DNA of 64,000 bases from positions 1,545,419 through 1,609,418 of the forward strand of contig NZ_OY781872.1 in NCBI RefSeq assembly GCF_963677065.1, given 5' to 3'. This DNA comes from an uncultured Methanoregula sp. Lineage in GTDB: Archaea; Halobacteriota; Methanomicrobia; Methanomicrobiales; Methanospirillaceae. Shown one piece after another: positions 17,027-24,395 of the stretch (within the stretch, counting starts at the first letter, position 1; each line of letters starts with the position of its first letter). The notes beneath the pieces are model-generated. The model made no database searches. It was not told where the DNA came from and worked only from the letters and a program-made list of their open reading frames with translations. Made by a program: the position numbers and the translations under genes.

Positions 17027-17778
17027 GGTTTCCCTGTTGTATGGTGTTCTGTCTTTCCCGCTCCGCAGATCGGGCAGTTCGGGTTCTTCTCGATGCAGAG
17101 CTCTTCTGCCCGCGAGTCCCTGCCATCCCAGATGAGGAGCCGGTTCGTGAGAAGATGTCCTTCGCCGGTGAGATATTTGATAGCCTCGTTTGCCTGGATA
17201 GTCCCGATGATCCCGGGGGTTGTTCCCACGACCGGGAAGACCTCCTTTGGCGGGGCTTTCGGGAATATGCATTCGAGACAAGGGGTCTTACCGGGAACGA
17301 TCGTGGTCGCCTGCCCGTGGAGACCCCGGATCGCTCCATGGAAGAGTGGGATCTTCATCTCAAAGGCAGTCCGGTTCAGGAGATAGCGGACCGGGTAATT
17401 GTCCATGGCATCGACAATACCGTCAGCCCTGCCCACGAGATCGCGGATATTGTCTGCGCTGATGGTGGCGTCAATGGCATTGATGGTGATATCCGCGTTG
17501 AGCTCATGCAGTTTCTCAATCGCGGATACCGTCTTCTTCTTGCCGATGTCCCGGTCATTGTGGAGGATCTGGCGATTCAGGTTCGTCTGGTCCACGACAT
17601 CCATGTCAACGATCGTGATCGTCCCGACACCGGCAACGGCAAGGTAGATGGCGATCGGGGATCCAAGACCGCCGGCCCCGGCAATGAAGAGATGGGACTT
17701 TTTGAGTCTCTCCTGGCCCTCTTCGCCAAAGAGCAGGATCTGCCGCTTGTACCGCTCGCGTTCCCGTTTGGTTAACAT
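17023..17778 (-). CDS. moeB: ThiF/MoeB-family adenylyltransferase
   Basis: 251 residues. It activates the C-terminal Gly of sulfur carriers with ATP. The Rossmann nucleotide motif GAGGLGSPIAIYLA lies at about 34-47, with the family residues DMDVVDQTNLNRQ and the Arg that contacts ATP. Two Cys pairs, CLEC and CPIC, form the structural zinc site. It is shorter than MoeBR proteins and has no rhodanese domain, so sulfur is probably supplied by a separate donor such as the IscS encoded next to it. It may serve both the MoaD here and the second carrier at 22567. Confidence 0.92.
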   Translation of the reverse strand: MLTKRERERYKRQILLFGEEGQERLKKSHLFIAGAGGLGSPIAIYLAVAGVGTITIVDMDVVDQTNLNRQILHNDRDIGKKKTVSAIEKLHELNADITINAIDATISADNIRDLVGRADGIVDAMDNYPVRYLLNRTAFEMKIPLFHGAIRGLHGQATTIVPGKTPCLECIFPKAPPKEVFPVVGTTPGIIGTIQANEAIKYLTGEGHLLTNRLLIWDGRDSRAEELCIEKNPNCPICGAGKTEHHTTGKP

Positions 17779-17805
17779 GGTCTCATCTTTTCTTGGGCTG
17801 TATTC

Positions 17806-18243
17806 TTAGTGCTGGCAGGTCAGACCTTCATCGTGCTCATCATGGGAGTGCGGGTTTTTTTCCTCCCATTCGGGCAGGCCGTGTTTTTTCCGGTAATCGT
17901 TGATGGCCTTGTGGATGCCCTCCTCGGCCAGAACCGAGCAGTGCATCTTCACGGGAGGCAGGCCTTCGAGCGCCTCTGCAACAGCTTTGTTGGAGACTTC
18001 CCAGGCCTCTTCAAGGGTCTTTCCCCGGACAAGTTCCGTTGCCATGCTGCTCGATGCAATGGCCGCCCCGCAGCCGAAGGTCTTGAATTTTGCATCGGTG
18101 ACGATATTGTCCTTGATCTTCAGGAAGATCTTCATGATGTCCCCGCAGACCGGGTTCCCGACCTCGCCGACTCCATCGGCATCCTCCATCTCGCCTACGT
18201 TTCTCGGATTCTTGAAATGGTCCATGACCTTGTCACTGTACAT
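17806..18243 (-). CDS. iscU: Fe-S cluster scaffold IscU/NifU N-type
   Basis: 145 residues from ATG 18243 (a GTG at 18252 is also in frame and overlaps iscS). It is the scaffold on which Fe-S clusters are built with sulfur from IscS. The three ligand Cys are in GNPVCGD, FGCGAAIASS and MHCSVLAEEG, and the start MYSDKVMDHFKNPRNVGEM is classic. The C terminus ends in a His/Asp/Glu-rich tail (NPHSHDEHDEGLTCQH) that could bind metal. It is cotranscribed with iscS, and its start lies inside the end of iscS. Confidence 0.93.
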   Translation of the reverse strand: MYSDKVMDHFKNPRNVGEMEDADGVGEVGNPVCGDIMKIFLKIKDNIVTDAKFKTFGCGAAIASSSMATELVRGKTLEEAWEVSNKAVAEALEGLPPVKMHCSVLAEEGIHKAINDYRKKHGLPEWEEKNPHSHDEHDEGLTCQH

Positions 18244-19432
18244 CGCAGCCACCTTCCTTTCCCTTCTTAAAATACAGGGGAGACATCTCCCTCAGGCGCA
18301 ATACAATCTTTGGCAGTTCCTCGAGCACCCGGTCCACATCGGCTTCCGTGTTGCTGTCCCCGAGGGTGAGCCGGAGGGATCCGTGCGAGACCTCGACCGG
18401 GAGTCCCGTTGCAAGGAGAACGTGAGAGGGTTCGAGCGAGCCCGAGGTGCAGGCGCTTCCCGTGGAGGCGCAGATGCCCTCGTCGTCCAGCCAGAGGAGC
18501 ATGGACTCCCCCTCGATGAACTCGAAACTGATGTTGATATTGCCGGGCAGCCGTTTCTCGGGGTGGCCGTTCAGGTACGTATGGGGGATCTTCTCCTGGA
18601 TTCCCTTCATGAGCCGGTCCCGGAGTGTCCGGATCTTCCGGTTGTGGCCTTCGATATCGGCCGTGGCAAGCTCGATGGCTTTCCCAAGGCCGACAATGCC
18701 TGCAATGTTCTCGGTTCCCGCCCGGCGCCGCCGCTCCTGGCCGCCGCCATGGATCAGGTTGTCGATCTTTGTTCCTTTGCGGATATAGAGGGCACCGGTT
18801 CCCTTGGGGCCATAGAACTTGTGGGCCGAGAGGGAGAGGAGATCGATTCCCTCTGCCTGGACATCGATTGGCACGTTCCCGATGGCCTGGACCGCATCGG
18901 TATGGAAGTACACCTTGTGCTTCTTTGCAATGGCTGCCAGTTCCGTGATGGGTTCGATGGTGCCAATTTCATTGTTGGCGTACATGATCGAGACAAGGAT
19001 GGTCTTGTCTGTTATCGCCTTCTCAAGTTCGGCCGGGTCCACGAGACCGTACTTGTCGACCGGGAGGTAGGTGACCGCGAAGCCTTCCTTCTCCAGGTAC
19101 TGGCAGGTATGGATCACCGCGTGATGCTCGATCTTCGTGGTGATGATGTGATTGCCTTTCTTTCTGTTCGCAAACGCAACGCCCTTGATCGCCCAGTTGT
19201 CGGATTCGCTGCCACCTGAAGTGAAATAGATCTCGTCAGGATCGGCCCCGAGAGCTTTTGCAACCTGTGCACGGGCAGTGTCGATGACTTTTTTTGATGC
19301 CCGTGCGATCCCGTAAATCGATGACGGGTTACCGAAGTGTTCGGTATAATAGGGGATCATCGCATCCAGCACGTCCCGCCGGGTGGGGGTGGTTGCGGAA
19401 TGGTCCATGTAGATGATACGTTTCTCTCCCAT
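18233..19432 (-). CDS. iscS: Cysteine desulfurase IscS/NifS
   Basis: 399 residues. This PLP enzyme removes sulfur from cysteine as a protein persulfide. Visible features are the N-terminal YMDHSATTPT, the PLP-binding Lys in LSLSAHKFYGPKG (His-Lys), the RRRAGTENIAG loop, and the active-site Cys in GSACTSGSLEPSHVL (group I type). It heads the iscSU pair and faces an HTH regulator across a gap of 186 bases with two palindromic operators. The ATG at 19432 is preceded by GGTGA. Nearby thiolation genes (moeB, larE, ncsA) are plausible recipients of its sulfur. Confidence 0.94.
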   Translation of the reverse strand: MGEKRIIYMDHSATTPTRRDVLDAMIPYYTEHFGNPSSIYGIARASKKVIDTARAQVAKALGADPDEIYFTSGGSESDNWAIKGVAFANRKKGNHIITTKIEHHAVIHTCQYLEKEGFAVTYLPVDKYGLVDPAELEKAITDKTILVSIMYANNEIGTIEPITELAAIAKKHKVYFHTDAVQAIGNVPIDVQAEGIDLLSLSAHKFYGPKGTGALYIRKGTKIDNLIHGGGQERRRRAGTENIAGIVGLGKAIELATADIEGHNRKIRTLRDRLMKGIQEKIPHTYLNGHPEKRLPGNINISFEFIEGESMLLWLDDEGICASTGSACTSGSLEPSHVLLATGLPVEVSHGSLRLTLGDSNTEADVDRVLEELPKIVLRLREMSPLYFKKGKEGGCDVQ

Positions 19433-19556
19433 GCTTCACCGTATACCTGAATATGTGCTCTCGTCGTCTGATTATTCTTTCCTTCCCATTCATTTCTGGA
19501 AATGGCGCCCGGCCTCATGCACTCCTTTGAGGAAGATATATGTGTTGAACAAACCA

Positions 19557-19572
19557 ATTCACAATTGTGAAT
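19557..19572. promoter_or_regulatory. Palindromic operator 1 between iscS and the HTH regulator
   Basis: ATTCACAATTGTGAAT is a perfect 16-base palindrome. On the minus strand it lies directly upstream of a TATA-like element CACATATATC (19545-19536) serving iscS. Its core TCACAATTGTGA recurs with one change 27 bases away. A dimeric HTH protein binding both sites is the natural reading. Confidence 0.65.
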
Positions 19573-19583
19573 ACGATCTATTA

Positions 19584-19599
19584 TGTCACGATTGTGACA
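19584..19599. promoter_or_regulatory. Palindromic operator 2 between iscS and the HTH regulator
   Basis: TGTCACGATTGTGACA has perfect six-base arms and the core TCACGATTGTGA, matching operator 1 at 11 of 12 core positions. An outer symmetry TTATGT...ACATAA (19581-19605) extends it. It overlaps the expected start site and leader of the regulator gene at 19619, so occupation would repress that gene. Confidence 0.65.
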
Positions 19600-19618
19600 A
19601 CATAAAGGTTGTGATGTG

Positions 19619-19963
19619 ATGGAAGCTCCCTGTCAGAAGATCGTCTGGGATGTCCTGCCCGCTATCCGGGCAGCGATTGCCGTTGAACTGGTCCGGTGCG
19701 GCGTCTCCCAGGTGGAGGCGTCCCGGATGCTGGAGATCGCGCCATCGGCCGTCTCCCAGTACCTCTCGGGAAAACGCGGGTACCGGATCGAGTTCGAGAA
19801 CGATGTGAAAAGATCCATTGAACTGCTTGCCCAGGATCTCAAAGAGAAGAAAAGTATCAATCTTGTAAAGCGCACCTGCGAGATCTGCCGCCAGCTGCGC
19901 GAAGGCGATGAGAACCAGTGCCCCGGACCAACGGAAGCGTCTGCCGAACGGTGCGGTTCCTGA
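19619..19963 (+). CDS. Small HTH transcriptional regulator with C-terminal Cys cluster
   Basis: 114 residues from ATG 19619; GTG 19616 is one codon upstream, and AAAGGTTGTG provides the SD. Residues about 15-60 form a helix-turn-helix (VSQVEASRMLEIAPSAVSQY, then LSGKRGYRIEF) of the type found alone or fused to ThiN in archaea. The tail carries C87xxC90 and C101, with C112 at the end, and C5 and C27 lie earlier. Such a spacing could hold an Fe-S cluster or zinc. Being divergent from iscSU, it may act as an archaeal counterpart of IscR, though it is unrelated in sequence to the bacterial protein. That role is inferred. Confidence 0.8.
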   Translation: MEAPCQKIVWDVLPAIRAAIAVELVRCGVSQVEASRMLEIAPSAVSQYLSGKRGYRIEFENDVKRSIELLAQDLKEKKSINLVKRTCEICRQLREGDENQCPGPTEASAERCGS

Positions 19964-20021
19964 TCCCTCTCCTTTACCGGGCACCTGCCCGTTTGTAGTC
20001 CCGCTTCAAGGATGATACACT

Positions 20022-20849
20022 ATGACTCTTCACGAGAAATACGAGGCGTTAAAGAAGAATATTGCCGGACATGGATCGATGCTCGTTGCCTTCTCGGGCG
20101 GCGTTGACAGCACGCTTCTTGCCGATGTTGCCCGGGAAGTCCTGGGCGAGCGGACGCGCTCGGTGCTTCTCGACAGCGAAGTTGTGCCCCGGGCAGCCAT
20201 CCTCGATGCAAAGAAACTGGCAGGCGATCTCGGTCTTGCGCTCGAGGTAATCCCCCTGCCGCTTCTTGAAGACGGGATCTTCTGCAGCAATCCGGCCAAC
20301 CGGTGCTACCACTGCAAGAAGATCTCTTCGGGCCTGCTCAAAAAACGGGCAGAGGAGCTGGGCTTTGCCTGTATTGCCGACGGGATGAATGTCTCTGATC
20401 TGGACGAGCACCGGCCCGGGCTCCGGGCCTCAACCGAGGAGGGGATCCTCCACCCGTTCATCGAGGCGGGGATAACGAAACCGGACATCCGGGCCATTGC
20501 ACAGGAACGGGGCCTGCCGGTCTGGCAGAAACCATCCGCCGCCTGCCTATCCTCCCGCATCCCGTACGGGGATCCGATCACCCGCGAGAACCTGGGCATG
20601 ATCGAGGCTGCTGAGGCGTACCTGTCGGGCCTCGGGATCGGCCAGCTGCGGGTGCGGCTGCACGGGACCATTGCCCGGATCGAAGTACATAATGAGGACC
20701 GGGAGAAGATACTTCTGAACGATGCTGCAATCGTGCAGGAATTCAAAAAGATCGGTTTTGGCTATGTGGCCCTCGATCTCGAAGGATACCGGAGCGGCAG
20801 CATGGATGAAGTGCTCAGGCCGGACGACAAGCCGGGCCGGCTGCCCTGA
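20022..20849 (+). CDS. larE: ATP-dependent sulfur transferase LarE (three-Cys type)
   Basis: 275 residues. LarE belongs to the PP-loop pyrophosphatases and adds sulfur to the nickel-pincer cofactor precursor of lactate racemase-type enzymes. The PP-loop AFSGGVDSTLLADVA is at about 23-37. The Lactobacillus-type sacrificial Cys is in PSAACLSSRIPYG (C175). A further pair, C95 and C98 in NRCYHCKK, gives the three Cys that in some LarE proteins hold a 4Fe-4S cluster that passes on sulfur catalytically. No larB or larC is in the window. Placement beside iscSU and fdhD fits a sulfur-transfer role. The gene is co-directional with fdhD, 26 bases apart. Confidence 0.88.
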   Translation: MTLHEKYEALKKNIAGHGSMLVAFSGGVDSTLLADVAREVLGERTRSVLLDSEVVPRAAILDAKKLAGDLGLALEVIPLPLLEDGIFCSNPANRCYHCKKISSGLLKKRAEELGFACIADGMNVSDLDEHRPGLRASTEEGILHPFIEAGITKPDIRAIAQERGLPVWQKPSAACLSSRIPYGDPITRENLGMIEAAEAYLSGLGIGQLRVRLHGTIARIEVHNEDREKILLNDAAIVQEFKKIGFGYVALDLEGYRSGSMDEVLRPDDKPGRLP

Positions 20850-20875
20850 CCGGGCCTGAGCCCTGGAGAAGAACC

Positions 20876-21622
20876 ATGTACAAGAAACTGCCCTGCAAAC
20901 GGATTGACGGGGATCTCTGTGAGGATGCGGACCACGAGGTCATCGAGGAAGTCCCGCTCGCGCTCTTCGTGAACGGGCGCCATGCCATGACCGCGATGAT
21001 GAGCCCCGTGATGCTCGAAGAGTTCGTTACCGGTTACCTCTTCACCGAGCAGATCATCAAGGGAGTTGACGAGATCGAATCGATCAAGATCGAGAAGAAC
21101 CGGATGAGCGTCATCACGACAAACCTCTTCAAGGTGCTCGGGCCCAAGAAGACGATCCTCTCCGGCTGCGGCGGGAGCACCTCGTTCATCGATACCGAGA
21201 AACTCCCGAAGATTCATTCCGATTACCGGGTGACCCGGGCAGATATCTGGAATGCCGGAAAAGCGGTCCTCAACTCCGAGCTCCACCGCCTCACCGGGGG
21301 AATTCATATCGTGGCACTTCTTGACGGAGAGAAGATCCTCGCCGTCTCCGAGGATATCGGCCGGCACAATGCCCTGGACCGGGTGATAGGCTATGGCCTC
21401 CGGAACAAGATCGATCTCTCGAAGACCTATGTTCTTGTATCAGGAAGGATCTCCTCCGAGATGGTGAGGAAGTGCTTAATTGCGAATATCCCGATCATCA
21501 CGTCACGGGGGGCGACCACAACGCTCGCGGTCGAGACCGCACAGAAGACCGGCCTGACCGTTGTCGGCTTCTCCCGGGGCGGGAAGATGAACATCTACTC
21601 GCACCCCGAGCGGGTCACCTGA
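20876..21622 (+). CDS. fdhD: Formate dehydrogenase sulfurtransferase FdhD
   Basis: 248 residues. FdhD moves sulfur from a cysteine desulfurase to the molybdopterin of formate dehydrogenase. The loop that carries the reactive Cys in the family is present as ILSGCGGSTSF; only one Cys is seen here, where the E. coli protein has two. Further conserved segments are LEEFVTGYLFTEQI, VSEDIGRHNALDRVIG and the C-terminal SRGATTTLAVE with TVVGFSRGGKMNIY. Growth on formate is usual in Methanomicrobiales, which fits. The last eight bases overlap the convergent ncsA gene. Confidence 0.92.
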   Translation: MYKKLPCKRIDGDLCEDADHEVIEEVPLALFVNGRHAMTAMMSPVMLEEFVTGYLFTEQIIKGVDEIESIKIEKNRMSVITTNLFKVLGPKKTILSGCGGSTSFIDTEKLPKIHSDYRVTRADIWNAGKAVLNSELHRLTGGIHIVALLDGEKILAVSEDIGRHNALDRVIGYGLRNKIDLSKTYVLVSGRISSEMVRKCLIANIPIITSRGATTTLAVETAQKTGLTVVGFSRGGKMNIYSHPERVT

Positions 21623-22562
21623 ATCTGTTTTTTCCAAAGGATCGTTTGAGCTGGCAGAGCTGGCAGAGTTCGCCGCTGCAGGGATCCCCGCAGGACCGGC
21701 AGCTGCGGAGCGGTTCCGGTGCCAGGGTTGCGGCGCAATGATTCTCTATCTTCTTCTTGCTCTCCAGGAGATGCAGCATGGTGCCGGGATGGCGGTATTC
21801 GAGCCCGGCAAGCATGGTGCGGGCCTCCCGGCGCAGGGCATATCGGGCATAGGGGCATTCGGGAAGATCCGTCCAGGCATTGGAAAGCAGGAGGAAGATG
21901 GCGATCTCCTTCTCGGCCACGTTCATGAGCGGCTTGATCCGCGGGATGAACCGGCCGGAAGAATCCCTCCCGCTGTTCCGGGCCAGGCGGGCAAAGTCCC
22001 CCCGGAGCACGTTCATCAGGACCGATTGCGCTTCGTCATCGAGATTGTGGCCGGTGGCAAGTTTTGTTGCCCCCGCCTGCTCCGCCCCGGTGATGAGCGC
22101 TTTTCTCCGGAGGATCCCGCAAACCGTGCAGGCCTCCTTCTCCCGGCCTTTGAGGAGTTCGTCAAGGGTGTTGCCGAAGAGTCCGTCAAACGGGATACTG
22201 ACATGCTCCACCCCGAGGGACCGGACCAGCCTCTCTGCGGAGCGGACCGTCTCGTCCCGGTAGCCGGCAATGCCTTCATCGATGGTTATCGCAACAAGGC
22301 TGACATTCTCGAACTGGGGAACGATCCGGGAAAGGAGCATCAGGAGCGCGGTGCTGTCCTTTCCCCCGCTCAGCGCAACGGCCACGCGGTCGCCTTGTGC
22401 GATCATTCTCTCCTCCCGGATGGTTGCCGCCACCCGGTCGGTGATATCTGAAACAAGATGCGTGCCGCAGAGATGCCGGCCGCTCGTCCGGTCCAGATGG
22501 ACAGCAGGCTCTGTACAGAATGTGCAGCGCGGCACCCCTTTTTCGGCCGGCCCGCGCTCCAT
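21615..22562 (-). CDS. ncsA: TtuA/NcsA-family tRNA 2-thiolation protein
   Basis: 315 residues. It adenylates the wobble or T-loop uridine of tRNA and replaces O2 with sulfur. The protein has N- and C-terminal zinc fingers (CTFC...CGTH at the start, CRSCGDPCSGELCQLC at the end), a PP-loop VALSGGKDSTALLMLL (about 62-77), and the catalytic/Fe-S Cys in ACTVCGILRRKAL plus Cys in LPECPYARYALR. This three-Cys set is typical of 4Fe-4S-dependent TtuA/NcsA. Four bases upstream lies a ubiquitin-like carrier ending in GG, the usual sulfur donor for the thermophile TtuA system. U34 versus U54 specificity cannot be told. Confidence 0.9.
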   Translation of the reverse strand: MERGPAEKGVPRCTFCTEPAVHLDRTSGRHLCGTHLVSDITDRVAATIREERMIAQGDRVAVALSGGKDSTALLMLLSRIVPQFENVSLVAITIDEGIAGYRDETVRSAERLVRSLGVEHVSIPFDGLFGNTLDELLKGREKEACTVCGILRRKALITGAEQAGATKLATGHNLDDEAQSVLMNVLRGDFARLARNSGRDSSGRFIPRIKPLMNVAEKEIAIFLLLSNAWTDLPECPYARYALRREARTMLAGLEYRHPGTMLHLLESKKKIENHCAATLAPEPLRSCRSCGDPCSGELCQLCQLKRSFGKNRFR

Positions 22563-22566
22563 GATA

Positions 22567-22761
22567 TCAGCCCCCGTGCGCTATCCGGAGCAGCCGGATC
22601 TCGTCGTTGGCGCCGATCAGCGTATCTTCCGTCAGGAGGATCCCGTTCCTCGATGCGATGACCTCGAGCGGGTTGATCCCCTCATCAAGCAGGAGGGATT
22701 CAAGGGTTGCGGGTGGGCGGTCGAGAGTCCGGGTTGTGCGATCGGGAAGGATCAGTTTCAT
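22567..22761 (-). CDS. Ubiquitin-like sulfur carrier (ThiS/MoaD/TtuB type)
   Basis: 64 residues from ATG 22761. The beta-grasp pattern is MKLILPDRTTRTL, a helix ESLLLDEG, DEIRLLRIAHGG and the C-terminal Gly-Gly needed for thiocarboxylate formation. Longer in-frame starts upstream would overlap the nadA promoter and add unmatched sequence. It is the first gene of a pair with ncsA (gap four bases), so it most likely carries sulfur for tRNA thiolation. MoeB at 17023 is the only adenylyltransferase seen that could activate it. Confidence 0.85.
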   Translation of the reverse strand: MKLILPDRTTRTLDRPPATLESLLLDEGINPLEVIASRNGILLTEDTLIGANDEIRLLRIAHGG

Positions 22762-22868
22762 GCAGTACCAGTAGTTGTGCGGGCTGGTTTCATAAACATC
22801 CGGGTCCCCGCACCCCACCGACGGTTTGATAAAACGATATGCAAAATAGGATACAGGAGTTTTGATTC

Positions 22869-23777
22869 GTGCAGGACCCAGGCAGCATCCGGCAGGAAAT
22901 TGAGCGGCTCAGGAAGGATCGAAGCGCGATCATCCTTGCGCACAACTACCAGGTCCCCGAGGTCCAGGACATCGCGGATATCACCGGGGACTCCCTGGAG
23001 CTCTCCCGAGCTGCTGCAAAAGCCGATGGCGACGTGATCGTCTTCTGCGGGGTGGATTTCATGGCCGAGACCGCTGCCGTCCTCTCCCCCGAAAAGACCG
23101 TCCTCCTTCCGGCAGAGCATGCCTGCTGCCCCATGGCGCAGATGATCTCGGCAGCCGAACTGCGGCTCGCGAAATCGCGCTACCCGGATGCTGCTGTTGT
23201 CTGCTATGTCAACACCTCGGCCGAGATAAAAGCGGAGAGCGACATCTGCTGCACGTCCTCGAACGCGGTCAACGTGGTCAATTCCGTGGAGCAGGATACG
23301 ATCATCTTCGTTCCCGACCGGAACTTGGGCCGGTACGCCCAGCGCTTTTCAAAGAAGCAGATCCTGCCGTGGGAAGGCTTCTGCATTGTCCACGACCGGA
23401 TCACCCCGGAGATGGTGGAGGCGGCCCGCTCCGCCCACCCGGGTGCGCAGGTGCTCGTCCACCCCGAGTGCCGGCCTGAAGTCATCGATGTCGCGGACGT
23501 TGTGGCAAGCACGTCGGGGATCATCAGACACGTCTGCTCGTCAAAGGAGAATGGTTTCATCATCGGGACTGAAGTCGGTATTCTCCACCGGATAGAAAAA
23601 GACTGCCCGGGCAAGCGGTGCTATCCCTTATCGGAAGCGGCTGTCTGCAGAAACATGAAAAAGACCGACCTTGCCCTGGTGCGGGATTCGCTTGCAACCC
23701 TCCGGCCCCGGATAACGGTGCCTGCCGATATTGCGGCAAAGGCGCGGACCGCCATCGAGCGGATGCTTGCGCTCTGA
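22869..23777 (+). CDS. nadA: Quinolinate synthase NadA
   Basis: 302 residues from a GTG start preceded by AGGAG. It condenses iminoaspartate with dihydroxyacetone phosphate to quinolinate in NAD synthesis and needs a 4Fe-4S cluster. Conserved stretches are AIILAHNYQVPEVQDIAD, VIVFCGVDFMAETA (first Cys ligand), HPECRPEV, RHVCSSKENGFIIGTEVG (second) and LSEAAVCRNMKKT (third). Length is normal for archaeal NadA. The usual partners nadB or an aspartate dehydrogenase and nadC are not in the window; thiN follows after 30 bases. Confidence 0.95.
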   Translation: MQDPGSIRQEIERLRKDRSAIILAHNYQVPEVQDIADITGDSLELSRAAAKADGDVIVFCGVDFMAETAAVLSPEKTVLLPAEHACCPMAQMISAAELRLAKSRYPDAAVVCYVNTSAEIKAESDICCTSSNAVNVVNSVEQDTIIFVPDRNLGRYAQRFSKKQILPWEGFCIVHDRITPEMVEAARSAHPGAQVLVHPECRPEVIDVADVVASTSGIIRHVCSSKENGFIIGTEVGILHRIEKDCPGKRCYPLSEAAVCRNMKKTDLALVRDSLATLRPRITVPADIAAKARTAIERMLAL

Positions 23778-23807
23778 CCGCGGGAGTAGGGAACCGGGAG
23801 AACAGCC

Positions 23808-24395
23808 ATGACGGACCAGGAACTTATCGAAATGCACGGGATGATCTCCCTTGCGCTTGAAGAGATCGAACACTGCAGCGAGTTTGCCGCCCTCATTCCT
23901 GAGGTGCGATCGAATCTTGTCTTTGCACGGAAGAATGCGAAGAGTCGCGGGGACGTGCTTGCTCTCGATGGCAGGATCACGATTGTAAATCATATGCCTC
24001 ATGCGGCCGGGAGGCCACGGCTCGGCGCCTCCAGCCACATGGCCCGCCTCATCGTCGAGATGCAGAAGTACGATCCCTCCATCCGGGCAGGGATCGATTT
24101 TGCGAACACTCCCGATCTTGCCCGGTGGCTGGAAGAGTACTGCCGGTCAAACGGCTGGGGCTTCTCCGTCATCGATCGCCGGAATGAACCGGAGGAGATC
24201 AAAGAAGCCGAGGGGGCCTCCATGCCCTGGAAAGTAAAAGAAGCCGTGCGGGCCTGCGGTGGAAAACCCCCCGTCATCTGTTACGAGACCGGAGCGATCG
24301 GTAAAGAGCCCGTGTCCGTCCTGCTCGGGAGGGATCCGCTGGAAATTGCGGACCGGATCTGTACAATAGCGAGATTGTATCATGACCGCAGGTAA
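23808..24395 (+). CDS. thiN: Thiamine-phosphate synthase, ThiN type
   Basis: 195 residues. ThiN joins hydroxymethylpyrimidine diphosphate and thiazole phosphate, replacing ThiE in many archaea. The ThiN domain (about 25-190) shows ARKNAKSRGDVLALDGRI, RLGASSHMARLIVEMQKYDP, GIDFANTPDLARWLEEYC and KPPVICYETGAIGKEPV. Here it is stand-alone; in other archaea it is often fused to ThiD or to an HTH domain. A preceding helical segment (residues 1-22) is no DNA-binding domain. Its end overlaps the next gene by 14 bases, so the two are coupled. Confidence 0.88.
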   Translation: MTDQELIEMHGMISLALEEIEHCSEFAALIPEVRSNLVFARKNAKSRGDVLALDGRITIVNHMPHAAGRPRLGASSHMARLIVEMQKYDPSIRAGIDFANTPDLARWLEEYCRSNGWGFSVIDRRNEPEEIKEAEGASMPWKVKEAVRACGGKPPVICYETGAIGKEPVSVLLGRDPLEIADRICTIARLYHDRR

